NCBI GenBank assembly: GCA_043736395.1
Contig: JAYTCQ010000325.1
Span: 1-33,755 of the forward strand
Length of the DNA: 33,755 bases
Source of the DNA: JAFDVL01 sp043736395
Lineage (GTDB): Bacteria > Acidobacteriota > Blastocatellia > RBC074
Direction of reading: 5' to 3'
The notes beneath the pieces are model-generated. The model was not told where the DNA came from, did no database searches, and worked only from the letters and a program-made list of their open reading frames with translations. This document shows, one piece after another, positions 16,143 to 25,103 of this stretch; within the stretch, counting starts at the first letter, position 1, and each line of letters starts with the position of its first letter. A program made the translations under genes and the position numbers.

Positions 16143-18098
16143 CTATACTTTGGCTGCCTGTTTATTGTATCGCCCTAATGCCGTCAAAGGAAACTGATTC
16201 CGATACTGATGATAGTTGATATAAAAATGCCCTGGAAATCCTGTTCCCGTAAATTCTGATTCCGGCCACGAACCATCCGCATTCATCGTAGCCAATAAAT
16301 ATTCAATCCCGCGCGTCACGTTGTCAGATTCGTAATCTCCCGCTGCCATCAATCCCATCAAAGCCCACGCCGTTTGCGAAGCGGTGCTGCGACCTTTGCC
16401 GCGCAAGCTTGGATTTTTGTATGACTCGCAGGTTTCTCCCCAGCCTCCATCGGCATTTTGCACAGAGCGCAGCCACTGCGCCGCGCGCGTCACTTCATCG
16501 CATTTCATCCCGACGCCAATCGCTTGCCAGCCCACCAAAACCAGATATGTGCCGTAGATATAATTCACGCCCCAGCGTCCCCAGAACGCGCCGTCGTGCT
16601 CCTGCAAATTCTGCAAAAATTTCAGCGCACGACTCATCTGCGCATCGGTGAAAAGTTTTTCTCCCCACGTTTTTTGGATATGACCGAGTGCTTCGAGAAT
16701 GCGGCTGGAGACATCTGCCGTCGGCGGATCAATCATCGCTTTCAAATCGCCGTAGGGCATCTGATTCCACAATTCATTCGTGTTATCAACATCAAACGCG
16801 CCCCATCCTCCGTTTTTGCATTGCATAGACATCGCCCATTGCATCGCGGCTGTGACTGCTTCACGTTTGTAATTTTCGTTGTCGAGCTTGAGCGGGAGCA
16901 GCGCGTTGATGACAGCAGCAGTGTCATCAACGTCAGGATAATAATCGTTGTGGAATTCAAACGCCCAGCCCGCCGGTTTGCCTGTCCGGTTATAAACAGC
17001 CCAATCACCATATTTGAAAATTTGTTTACTGAGCAACCATTCACCCGCTAACTTTAATTTTGGATGTGAAGGCGACAGACCTGAATCAAGCAAAGCAGTA
17101 ACCGCCAGCGCCGTATCCCACGTCGGAGAAACGCAAGGTTGTGTGCGGTAATACATCGCTTCGCCGTCAGCAGCAGCACCTTCTGAAATTCCAAATCTGT
17201 CAATTGCTTCGAGTCCGCGTTTGACGTACGGATGATCGTTGCTGTAACCCAGTGTGTGAAGCATGAGCAATGAATTCAGCATCGCGGGGATGATACCTGC
17301 CCAATCTCCCGGATGATCTTGACGTTCAATCACCCAACGCTCAGCCGCAGAAATTCCTTTTTCTCGGAGCGGAACCAATCCGATTTTGTCGACGAATTTT
17401 AAGATTTTATCCGCGAACAAAAAGCAGGAACCAACGAAAGTCTTATCATTATTTTTGAGTGAAAAATCAGCTTGGGTTTGCGAACCTTCCACGTACAATT
17501 CATCACACAATACACCACGCGAATACACAGGTTTCTGATCAATCACCACTAATAACGGCACAGTCGAAGACCGCGCCCAGCTTGCCATTGAGTACACATT
17601 GAACGGAAACCATTTCGGCAAAAACATAAACCACGGCGGCAAAGTAGGTATCCCTTCCCACGGAAATGCGCCGAATAATGCCAAATGTAATTTCGTGAAG
17701 ACGCGCGATTTGGATGCGCCGCCGCGCGCTAAAATAAATTCTCGCGCTTTGATTAATCGTTCATCATCAGCGCTGTAACCCGCGAGCTTGAGCGCGAAAT
17801 ACGCTTCAACTGAAGTACTGATTTCACCGCCGTCGCCGTAATACAATTCCCATCCGCCGTGCGCGCGTTGTTCACGCAAAAGGTAGCGCGCCGCCTGCTG
17901 AATTTGCTGTTCCCGATCAGTGCCGAGGATTTTATGCAGCATAATAAATTCGGCAGTTAGCGTGACATTGGCTTCGAGTTCTGCCCACCAGTAACCGTCG
18001 AGTTCCTGCTGCGCGAGCAAATACTCTTGGGCGCGCGCAATCACCTCGGCGAGGTCTGTTTGCAGGTGAGTGCGAGTCGTTGTTTGAGAAATCGTCAT
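16143..18098 (-). CDS. shc: Squalene-hopene cyclase
   Basis: About 651 residues from ATG 18098; an in-frame TTG at 18119 would add seven residues, and neither has a convincing ribosome site. The catalytic acid motif DVDD lies at about residue 389-392 (YYPDVDDTAAVINALL). Several QW-type repeats are present, such as GGWGAFDVDN, NADGGWGETCESY and MNADGSWPESEF, together with the substrate-pocket stretch PTWDTALAV. Length matches the family (about 630-670). The enzyme is a monotopic inner-membrane cyclase turning squalene into hopene, the first step to hopanoids. No other hopanoid or squalene gene is nearby. It is divergent from the exported protein gene at 18264 and followed by a Uma2 gene. Confidence 0.95.
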   Translation of the reverse strand: MTISQTTTRTHLQTDLAEVIARAQEYLLAQQELDGYWWAELEANVTLTAEFIMLHKILGTDREQQIQQAARYLLREQRAHGGWELYYGDGGEISTSVEAYFALKLAGYSADDERLIKAREFILARGGASKSRVFTKLHLALFGAFPWEGIPTLPPWFMFLPKWFPFNVYSMASWARSSTVPLLVVIDQKPVYSRGVLCDELYVEGSQTQADFSLKNNDKTFVGSCFLFADKILKFVDKIGLVPLREKGISAAERWVIERQDHPGDWAGIIPAMLNSLLMLHTLGYSNDHPYVKRGLEAIDRFGISEGAAADGEAMYYRTQPCVSPTWDTALAVTALLDSGLSPSHPKLKLAGEWLLSKQIFKYGDWAVYNRTGKPAGWAFEFHNDYYPDVDDTAAVINALLPLKLDNENYKREAVTAAMQWAMSMQCKNGGWGAFDVDNTNELWNQMPYGDLKAMIDPPTADVSSRILEALGHIQKTWGEKLFTDAQMSRALKFLQNLQEHDGAFWGRWGVNYIYGTYLVLVGWQAIGVGMKCDEVTRAAQWLRSVQNADGGWGETCESYKNPSLRGKGRSTASQTAWALMGLMAAGDYESDNVTRGIEYLLATMNADGSWPESEFTGTGFPGHFYINYHQYRNQFPLTALGRYNKQAAKV

Positions 18099-18263
18099 AG
18101 TGCGTCTTGAGCTTTTCAAGCAACTCAGTATAGCGTAGGCTCAAAGATCGGCGAAAGTATCGGTCAAAGAAAACGATATAACGAATACTTCCCTGTCTTG
18201 TACTTTCTGACAGGAAAATTTTGCGGGTGTACTTCTTCAATTTGAAGTCAGGTAGGAGGGGAT

Positions 18264-20042
18264 ATGAAAACTACTACAAATGTAATCACAGTGCTCTACC
18301 TTGCATTGGGAATTGCGACGGCAGCCGCGCAAGCCACTTCTAACAGCCAGGCATCACCACAGAAAATACACGAACAATTGGCGCTTGAGCTCTTGGACAA
18401 AGTCATTGCGGAAACTCCATCGCTGACGTTGGAAGAAAATCGGCTCAAGCTTTGGTTGGGCGCGGGGGAATTGTTATGGGAACGAGACGAGAAGCGCGCC
18501 CGCACCCTGATCACACAGGCCATCGCTGAATATACTGCCTTTGTTGGTAAGGAACAGTCTGATTGGGCTGCCAAGAAAGATATGGACGAAATCCTGGATC
18601 GCATTTCGCCCGTCACCTTGCGCGAAGAATTAGGGCGGGTCTTGGCCCGACTTGATCCCGTTCTGGCTTGGGACTTTTTTACCTCATCGCAGTTGCCGCC
18701 CAATAAGTTTCAGGAAAATGTGGGCCGCGATGGGGATGCAGAGCAACGGTTGGAAATGAAGATCATCAGTCAGGCTGCCCACAAGAATATTCCCTTTGCC
18801 CTTGAAAAAGCGGAAAACCATCTGACGAAATACGGCTTCCAGAATTTCACGAATGAAGTAAGAGAACTCGCCGCGCGGGATAAAGCGGCTGCCGCTGCGC
18901 TGACCAGCGCCATGACTGCAAGCTATAAAAAGCTCACCGATCCGTTCGACTACGAAAAACGTGCTGCTATGGAAAATTTGCTTCGTGTGGCGCTTGGAGC
19001 CAACGAATTTGTTTTAGGCGCGCCAAGTCCCGCCAGTTTTGCCGTTAATGCGAAAGCCCCGCGCTTGGATGATGTTTCGGTTAATGAAGTGCTAGAGGCG
19101 CTGGGCGCGGCGGCATTAGAGGCGGCAAGAAAAAACACCTCCGAGTTCGGCATCACGCACATTTTTCACTCGGAGGCCACCTTCACACAACTCGAAAAAT
19201 ATTTGCCTAAATTGGCACAGCAAATCAAAAAGCAAACGCAACAAAATCTCAGGAACGCACCGCTGGAACGACAGAAATTTTATCTTGCCCGGCAAAACAG
19301 CCCGATTGAAACCATAGAAGTTTTATTGACCAAAGCGAAAGCGGCCTCTGCCAATGATGCCAAAAGCTATTATTATCGCGCCGCCGCTTCCGCCGCTGAA
19401 GGCGGTGACCTTCTGCGTGCACGGCAGATCATTGAAGAGCATTTCAAAGAGGCAGATCGCACCTTTGAAATAGAGAGCTTCCTGGCGGGAATCGAAAAAC
19501 ACGAATTAACCGAATCCATCAAAAAAGTTGATGTGGCGACCACAGAACGCCTGGCAGCTCAGCAGTATTCCCTGTCCGAAAAAATTACAGCCTTGGCTGC
19601 TTTGGCTGAAAATTTGGCGCAGGCAGGTGAACGGAAAAAAGCAGCTAAAATCCTGCAAGACTTGCGAGCAGAACTAGGCACACAGGTCACCACCCGGAGC
19701 CAATTGGAAAGCCATTTTCGCATGGCCCGGGCATATGCACAGATTGATCCGTCACAAGGTTTAGCTGTCCTGGAATTAACGTTGCCGCGTCTGAACGATT
19801 TAGTGGGTGCGATGGCGACGTTGCAAGGCATCCAAAAAGACGCCTTGTTTCGCAAAGGAGAAATGAGTTTTTATGAAGCCAATACACCCGTCGCGCAATT
19901 GCTTGCCAATCAAATTGGCACCTTAGCCATACTGGCAAAAGCAGAAGAGCAACGTGTTTCTGAATTGATCGAAATGTATCAACGCAACGAAATCAAAAAC
20001 TGGGTACGTCTAACTATCAGTCAAAAACTACTGGAACAATAA
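18264..20042 (+). CDS. Exported alpha-helical protein of unknown function
   Basis: 592 residues from ATG 18264 with a strong AGGAGGGG ribosome site at 18254-18261. Residues 1-23 form a Sec signal peptide (VITVLYLALGIATAAAQA). The mature protein is almost entirely Ala/Leu/Glu/Lys-rich helix. Helical pairs such as ALAALAENLAQAGERKKAAKIL (about 445-465) and YYYRAAASAAEGGDLLRARQII look like a degenerate TPR or similar solenoid. No catalytic motif is visible. Such proteins are common in Acidobacteria and their function is not known. It is divergent from shc and convergent with the DNA ligase gene, with a 15-base gap. Confidence 0.65.
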   Translation: MKTTTNVITVLYLALGIATAAAQATSNSQASPQKIHEQLALELLDKVIAETPSLTLEENRLKLWLGAGELLWERDEKRARTLITQAIAEYTAFVGKEQSDWAAKKDMDEILDRISPVTLREELGRVLARLDPVLAWDFFTSSQLPPNKFQENVGRDGDAEQRLEMKIISQAAHKNIPFALEKAENHLTKYGFQNFTNEVRELAARDKAAAAALTSAMTASYKKLTDPFDYEKRAAMENLLRVALGANEFVLGAPSPASFAVNAKAPRLDDVSVNEVLEALGAAALEAARKNTSEFGITHIFHSEATFTQLEKYLPKLAQQIKKQTQQNLRNAPLERQKFYLARQNSPIETIEVLLTKAKAASANDAKSYYYRAAASAAEGGDLLRARQIIEEHFKEADRTFEIESFLAGIEKHELTESIKKVDVATTERLAAQQYSLSEKITALAALAENLAQAGERKKAAKILQDLRAELGTQVTTRSQLESHFRMARAYAQIDPSQGLAVLELTLPRLNDLVGAMATLQGIQKDALFRKGEMSFYEANTPVAQLLANQIGTLAILAKAEEQRVSELIEMYQRNEIKNWVRLTISQKLLEQ

Positions 20043-20057
20043 GCGACCCGGCATCCC

Positions 20058-20912
20058 TCAAAACCTTTCGCGCACTCGCAAAAAGCTCGCAAAACGCGGT
20101 AATCCCTTATTCGTAAAGCCGCGATAAGTATAGGTCACCAACGCCCCAATCGCGGGCGGATTCGCACGCACTACATCAGTAAAACCCGTGCCAATTTGGA
20201 AGCGTTTGCCGTCCGCTGTTTCGACTTTGAGCGCGCCCATTTTGCCTTTGTATTTCCCCTTGCCCGGCACATATCCAATTACCGTAGCTTCTGCATCGTC
20301 CAACGGTTTCAGTTTCAGCAGTGCATCGTTGCGACCCGTGATGTACGGCGCATCCACGCGATGGAGCATCAAACCTTCGCCACCCGCGCTCACGATTTCT
20401 GCGAGCTTGCGTTGGAGCGCGGCGTTGTCGGCAAGACGGAATTGCTCAACGGCAACAAGCTGCGAAAAATTAGTGTTTGCGACAATTTGTTTGAGCTGTT
20501 CGTAGCGTCCCGCAAACGTGCCTGGCGCGTCAGGCAATTCAAACACCATATATTTGATCTGCCGCCATTCGTCATCCTGTGGCGAAGTTTTGCGCACAAA
20601 CCCGGACAGCTTTTCAAACTGCCCACGCGCTATCCATAACTCTCCATCAAGCGCACGTTTCGGCAATTTCTGTAAAAACCAAGCTGGCGCAGCGATGGAA
20701 TTGCCCGCGCGCGAACGCAGCCTTTGCCCGTCCCATAACGCGCGCACACCGTCATATTTTTCGCTGACGAGATAAGGCGTCGGGTCAATGTCGGCGTTGG
20801 CTACCTTGGCGAGCAAGGCACGCGAGGAATCTGGAGATTGCGCAAAGATAAATAGGGTAACAGGTAGGTAAAGGAAAAAAATAAAAAGAGGACTCAATGG
20901 TTGTCTAAACAT
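20058..20912 (-). CDS. ATP-dependent DNA ligase with signal peptide (Lig E-like)
   Basis: 284 residues. The first ~25 form a signal peptide (LFIFFLYLPVTLFIFAQS), predicting export. Nucleotidyltransferase motifs in order: motif I EKYDGVRA with adenylated Lys52, motif III LDGELWI, motif IV GEGLMLH and motif V LLKLKPL, followed by an OB-fold containing GKGKYKGKMGALKVE. Minimal size, no extra DNA-binding domain and a signal peptide are the hallmarks of Lig E ligases, known mainly from Proteobacteria and proposed to act on extracellular or periplasmic DNA. Here it follows the TIR-like gene by 34 bases on the same strand. No ribosome site is evident, so the exact start is uncertain. Confidence 0.85.
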   Translation of the reverse strand: MFRQPLSPLFIFFLYLPVTLFIFAQSPDSSRALLAKVANADIDPTPYLVSEKYDGVRALWDGQRLRSRAGNSIAAPAWFLQKLPKRALDGELWIARGQFEKLSGFVRKTSPQDDEWRQIKYMVFELPDAPGTFAGRYEQLKQIVANTNFSQLVAVEQFRLADNAALQRKLAEIVSAGGEGLMLHRVDAPYITGRNDALLKLKPLDDAEATVIGYVPGKGKYKGKMGALKVETADGKRFQIGTGFTDVVRANPPAIGALVTYTYRGFTNKGLPRFASFLRVRERF

Positions 20913-20946
20913 GTTGGCGTAGGTACTTAATGCTTGAAAGAACGAG

Positions 20947-22077
20947 TTACATAATTACATCTTTCTCTTCAAACATTTGATTTATCAAGCTAACTGCTCT
21001 TGCACAAAAAGCTTCTACTTTCTCTACATTTTCAATTATCCTACTCAAGGCTGTTCGTAGTATTTTTTTTGATCTATTAAATTCTTTACTAAATTCCGGC
21101 AACCCAACTACTGTATCCCTTAACGAACGGTAAGAATCCGAAGCACTTTGCGCACCTTCTAACAAAGAAGTAAGTGTCTCTCGTGAATTAGCAACACTTT
21201 CTTTAGCTTCTTTACCTTCTCTTTGAATTCTATCTATGTACCCGTCGAAATTTTCATTTATCAGGTTCATTCTATGCTCAAATTCTTGAGCCAACGCCTC
21301 TAGGTTTTTTGCGCTTAAATTTGTATCAGTGGCTAGCAGCGAAAATAACCCTTGAAGTTGTTTAGCTTTTCCAGGACCAGAATAGTTGTTTGTAGCTTGA
21401 ATACGCCCTGCATACCCTGCTACTTTATTCCCCATTTCCTCAACCTCTTTTGAGATTTTTTCTAAAATACCCGTCAAATCTTCAAAAGCTTCTTCCATAT
21501 CCGCAATGAAGTCAATTAATCCTTTATCATTATGATCGCTGTCATTGTCAAAATCGTTGTCATTGTTTGGTATAGATCCCGGTGTATAAATTTTAAGTGC
21601 TGCATGAGGAGGCTCAATTTGCAGATCATTTTGGCTTCGATTGAAAAAGTCTGTGATAGGACTCCCAAAGATAACTTCTCCTCTTGCGTGCCTTTCGCCT
21701 ATATCCTTTAGTGCATGTTTAAGTTTATGAATTTTATCAAAGCGCGTATCGTAAATTTGAATTTTATAAGATCGTAGATCAAACGGAACCTCTTCTATAG
21801 ATTGAGACAATAAAATAGTAGGAATTCTCAACCCATGACAAAGTCCTAGCTCATAAAAAACATTTGCATTCAGAGTAGTTAAATCCGCAACAATTAAATC
21901 AGCCTTTGCAATGCCTTGTATAATGTCACGCAAAATATTTTGTTGATCAATAAAACTATCCGCACGCGCAACATTATAATTAGCTTCTTCTAAAGCTGGC
22001 TTTATCAATTGTTCAAATATCGAGCTAAACTCAGGATCAAAAGGCATCAAAACAAAAGCATTCATTTTTCGTTCCAT
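20947..22077 (-). CDS. TIR/nucleoside 2-deoxyribosyltransferase-like protein with C-terminal coiled coil
   Basis: 376 residues. The N-terminal ~140 residues form a Rossmann-like domain: NAFVLMPFDPEFSSIF, ADSFIDQQNILRDI, ADLIVADLTTLNANVFYELGLCHGL and a final PFDLRSYKIQIYDT. Families with MPF...aDlivaDlT...NvfYELG are related to nucleoside deoxyribosyltransferases and TIR domains, where the Glu of YELG sits at the catalytic position. A Gly/Asp/Asn-rich linker (about 170-188) leads to ~190 residues of predicted coiled coil with no known domain. The gene looks more AT-rich, especially at third codon positions, than its neighbours, which suggests horizontal transfer. A nucleotide-degrading immune effector is possible but is inference. 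ATG 22077 or ATG 22065 may be the start. Confidence 0.65.
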   Translation of the reverse strand: MERKMNAFVLMPFDPEFSSIFEQLIKPALEEANYNVARADSFIDQQNILRDIIQGIAKADLIVADLTTLNANVFYELGLCHGLRIPTILLSQSIEEVPFDLRSYKIQIYDTRFDKIHKLKHALKDIGERHARGEVIFGSPITDFFNRSQNDLQIEPPHAALKIYTPGSIPNNDNDFDNDSDHNDKGLIDFIADMEEAFEDLTGILEKISKEVEEMGNKVAGYAGRIQATNNYSGPGKAKQLQGLFSLLATDTNLSAKNLEALAQEFEHRMNLINENFDGYIDRIQREGKEAKESVANSRETLTSLLEGAQSASDSYRSLRDTVVGLPEFSKEFNRSKKILRTALSRIIENVEKVEAFCARAVSLINQMFEEKDVIM

Positions 22078-22095
22078 AATATTAGTATTTGTCCC

Positions 22096-23877
22096 TCAAC
22101 TCGCCGCCAATTCCTCTTCCAGCAATTGACGCTCATACAAATCAGCGTATTCGCCGCCAAGTTTCATCAGCTCTTCGTGCGTACCACGCTCAACAATTCT
22201 TCCGTGATCCAACACGCAAATCATGTCGGCATCTTTCACCGTAGAAATTCGGTGCGCGACGATCAGTGACGTACGCCCTTTCATCACGCCGCGAAGTTCC
22301 GACAAAATCTTCTCTTCGGTGTAAGTATCTACAGCGGAAAGCGCGTCGTCGAGAATTAGGATTTTCGGTTCGCGCATAATCGCACGCGCGATGGCGGTAC
22401 GCTGTTTTTGTCCACCGGAAAGTGTGATGCCGCGTTCGCCAACGAGTGTTTCGTATTGCTTGGGAAAGCCGTTGATGTCGTCGGATAAACCCGCTACGGC
22501 GGCAGCGCGGGCGATCTGTGGAGCCTCAGATTTGTCTACACCAAACGCGATATTTTCGCCGAGCGTTTCACTAAACAAAAATGTTTCCTGCGTGACGTAG
22601 CCGATGCTTTCGCGCAGTATTTGCAAGGGTATTTCACGAATTGGCTGATCGTTGATGAGAACCATTCCCGGCGCAGCATCCAGCAAACGCGGGACTAAAT
22701 TCATCAACGTAGATTTACCCGAACCCGTGCGCCCGATGAAGGCTACGGTTTGTCCTGGTTCGATAGTTAAATTGATGTTGCGCAAAACTTCCGGCGTAGT
22801 TTCAGAATATCGAAACGTCAGATTTACAAATTCAATTTTCCCACGCGCTTGATTCTCAGATTGCTGACTTGTCCCTGCTCCCTGCCCCTCTAATCCCTTA
22901 TCACTGATCGCCGGTTCCACCTGCATAATCTCGTGCATCCGCTTCAGGCTTGCCGTGCCGCGCTGCACCAAATTTGTCACGTAGCCCATTGCAATCAGCG
23001 GCCAGATCAATTGTTCCAGATACAAATTGAATGCGGCAAAATCTCCGAGCGACATATTGCCGAGTGCAGTTTCGCGTCCGCCGTACCATAAAATCGCGGC
23101 GAATCCGAGACCAATCAAAAACTGCATTAACGGACGAAAGACCGCCGACAGCTTCACTAAATCTAAATTGCGATCAACGTATTGCTGATTCAATTTGTCG
23201 AAATTTGAAATTTCAGATTGTTCTTGCGCATACGCACGAATCACACGAACGCCATTTAGATTCTCTTGCGCGCGCGCGGTGATGTCGGAAAAAAATTCCT
23301 GAATCTTTTCGAAACGGACGTGAATTTGCTGCCCGAACCATTTCACTGTCAACGATACGAGCGGCATCGTAATCAATAAAATCAGGGTTAACTTCCAACT
23401 GATTGTGAACATGATTGGAATGACAATCAGGCAGCGAAACAGCGTGCCTTCGCCGTACATAATCGCCGGGCCGACAATTTGACGGACTGCGCCGAGGTCA
23501 TTCGTAGACCGTGCCATCAGGTCTCCGGTGCGATTATCCTGATAAAATTGCAGTGGGAGTTTTTGCAGATGCGCATAAAAATCGTTGCGCAAATCGTATT
23601 CGATAAAGCGTGACATGTTGATGAGCGTCCGGCGTTGCAGATACAAAAAACATCCGCTGATGATGCTGGCGCTAATAATCATCAACGCGTGATGCGAAAT
23701 GATTTCAATGGTGACGCCTGCCGTTTTTAATTCGTCAATCGCCTTGCCGACTTGATTCGGTACGAAAACGCTGAAAATCGTCGAACCAAGCACAAACAAA
23801 GTGCCTGCAATCAAACGCCACAAATATTTTTTCTGATAACTCAGCAACCACGCGTTGCCAGTGGGATATTTAGTCAT
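22096..23877 (-). CDS. ABC-B type half-exporter (MsbA/MdlA-like)
   Basis: 593 residues: six-helix membrane domain (1-~320) and nucleotide-binding domain (~345-593). Walker A is GRTGSGKST at 382-390, signature LSGGQ at 486-490, Walker B ILILDD at 506-511 and switch His at 542. Position 511, normally the catalytic Glu, is Asp, as in the degenerate subunit of heterodimeric exporters (for example MdlA-like LILDDALSAVD). No partner half is in the window. The linker at about 329-345 (SDKGLEGQGAG, then Ser/Gln-rich) is encoded by a CCCTGCTCC-type low-complexity tract and may be an insertion. Substrate is unknown. The stop lies 18 bases before the TIR-like gene on the same strand. Confidence 0.9.
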   Translation of the reverse strand: MTKYPTGNAWLLSYQKKYLWRLIAGTLFVLGSTIFSVFVPNQVGKAIDELKTAGVTIEIISHHALMIISASIISGCFLYLQRRTLINMSRFIEYDLRNDFYAHLQKLPLQFYQDNRTGDLMARSTNDLGAVRQIVGPAIMYGEGTLFRCLIVIPIMFTISWKLTLILLITMPLVSLTVKWFGQQIHVRFEKIQEFFSDITARAQENLNGVRVIRAYAQEQSEISNFDKLNQQYVDRNLDLVKLSAVFRPLMQFLIGLGFAAILWYGGRETALGNMSLGDFAAFNLYLEQLIWPLIAMGYVTNLVQRGTASLKRMHEIMQVEPAISDKGLEGQGAGTSQQSENQARGKIEFVNLTFRYSETTPEVLRNINLTIEPGQTVAFIGRTGSGKSTLMNLVPRLLDAAPGMVLINDQPIREIPLQILRESIGYVTQETFLFSETLGENIAFGVDKSEAPQIARAAAVAGLSDDINGFPKQYETLVGERGITLSGGQKQRTAIARAIMREPKILILDDALSAVDTYTEEKILSELRGVMKGRTSLIVAHRISTVKDADMICVLDHGRIVERGTHEELMKLGGEYADLYERQLLEEELAAS

Positions 23878-23888
23878 AGAGAAAGGTG

Positions 23889-23913
23889 TCAGGTGTTAGG
23901 TATCAGGTGTTAG
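23889..23913. repeat. Short direct repeat TCAGGTGTTAG in the ABC gene leader
   Basis: TCAGGTGTTAG occurs at 23889-23899 and again at 23903-23913 (period 14), inside the 83-base spacer upstream of the ABC exporter start. No ribosome site is seen for that gene, so the repeat may have replaced its leader. It could also be slippage-prone intergenic filler. Confidence 0.6.
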
Positions 23914-23960
23914 CCAATCCCTTCTTTCTGGCTGAAAGCTAATTGTTAACCGCTAATGGC

Positions 23961-24410
23961 TTATTTCTCCTTCAATGATCGCGCCACTAATCCAATGCCG
24001 CCGACCAATAAAATCAGGATCGTCAACACATTGAACAAGCTCTGATTTTGAAAATATACATTCAGATTCGCGATGATGCCGACGAAAATAATAATCGCGC
24101 CAGCAAAGGTCATCAGCCATCCGACCTTTGATTTACCGTTAAAAAACAGCATTCCAATTCCTGCCAACAATGGAAATAGCGACATCCCGAATCCGTTGTA
24201 GCCATAAATCAACCACGGCGAAGTGTAAACATTTACGTTTTGCAGAAATAAATATCCACCCGCAATCGCCATCGCCAAACCAATCAAAAACGTCCCTACA
24301 CCTCCCGAAGTTCCACCTGCACCACGCTTCTGGTTGATTGGCTCCAGCGGTTGATTAAGAACACTTTGATAGCTGTCGTAATCCTGTTTTTCTTTGTCTT
24401 GTAACGCCAT
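23961..24410 (-). CDS. Small multi-pass membrane protein of unknown function
   Basis: 149 residues from ATG 24410, preceded by GAGAGG about 8 bases upstream. A charged N-terminal stretch of ~40 residues (EKQDYDSYQSVL) is followed by about four hydrophobic segments: TFLIGLAMAIAGGYLFL, SLFPLLAGIGMLFF, WLMTFAGAIIIFVGIIA and VLTILILLVGGIGLVA. No catalytic or binding motif is visible. It lies upstream of the ABC exporter in the same direction, 83 bases apart, and is divergent from the uracil-DNA glycosylase gene. A partner role for the exporter is possible but unsupported. Confidence 0.7.
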   Translation of the reverse strand: MALQDKEKQDYDSYQSVLNQPLEPINQKRGAGGTSGGVGTFLIGLAMAIAGGYLFLQNVNVYTSPWLIYGYNGFGMSLFPLLAGIGMLFFNGKSKVGWLMTFAGAIIIFVGIIANLNVYFQNQSLFNVLTILILLVGGIGLVARSLKEK

Positions 24411-24485
24411 TGCTGAACCTCTCTTTTGTAGGATTTATTGGGAATCTTGCGAATCGGCAAAAAGCATTCTAACGTGTGGTGAGGA

Positions 24486-25103
24486 ATGAAACAATCTGCC
24501 CTATTTTCTAAACTCGAAGCCGAAGCCGCCATCTGTTCCAAATGCGAACGAATGTGCGCGCGCCAAGCTGTGTTCAGCAAATTAAATGGATCGCTAACGC
24601 CAAAAATCATGTTCATTGCCGAAGCTCCGGGACGCAATGGCGCAGACCGGACGCGCATTCCTTTTCATGGTGACGCTTCGGGTGAAACGTTTGAGAAATT
24701 GCTGGCTTCAATCAATCTTTCGCGGGAAGAAATTTTCATCACGAACACAGTACTGTGCTCTCCGCGCAAACCCAGCGGTGCAAATGACAAACCGACGAAA
24801 ACCGAAATTCGGAACTGTTCGGATTTTTTGCGGCGGACAATTGAAGTCATCAATCCGCCCATTATCGCTACACTTGGCGCAGTAGCTTTGCACGCACTAA
24901 AACTCATTGCGCCTCACGAATTCACCCTGAAAGAATCCGCTGCAAAAATTTTAAATTGGAACGGACGCCAGCTTGTGCCGTTATATCATCCAAGCCCGCA
25001 GGTGCTGATTACGGCGCGGCGGCTGAGTGAGCAGTTGCAAGATTTCGAAGTCTTAGGAAGAGAAATCAAAAGGCAAAGAGCAAATATCAAAAATCAAAAG
25101 TGA
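24486..25103 (+). CDS. Uracil-DNA glycosylase superfamily protein (iron-sulfur, family 4/5-like)
   Basis: 205 residues from ATG 24486 with GTGAGGA just upstream. Cys17, Cys20, Cys91 and Cys111 match the CxxC...C...C pattern of 4Fe-4S uracil-DNA glycosylases. Motif 1 reads EAPGRNGADRTRIPFHGDASG (from 46), and the DNA-intercalating HPSPQ motif is at 168-172. The motif 1 spacing with TRIPF resembles family 5 as much as family 4, so the subfamily is left open. It removes uracil from DNA to start base-excision repair. The last ~13 codons (from EIKRQRAN) lie in an intergenic repeat element with a second copy at 29482-29608, so the natural C-terminus was probably near residue 192. Confidence 0.85.
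   Translation: MKQSALFSKLEAEAAICSKCERMCARQAVFSKLNGSLTPKIMFIAEAPGRNGADRTRIPFHGDASGETFEKLLASINLSREEIFITNTVLCSPRKPSGANDKPTKTEIRNCSDFLRRTIEVINPPIIATLGAVALHALKLIAPHEFTLKESAAKILNWNGRQLVPLYHPSPQVLITARRLSEQLQDFEVLGREIKRQRANIKNQK

Noticed and set aside
16458..17051. 197-codon open frame antisense to squalene-hopene cyclase.
   Set aside because: The cyclase frame is fully supported by motifs on the other strand.
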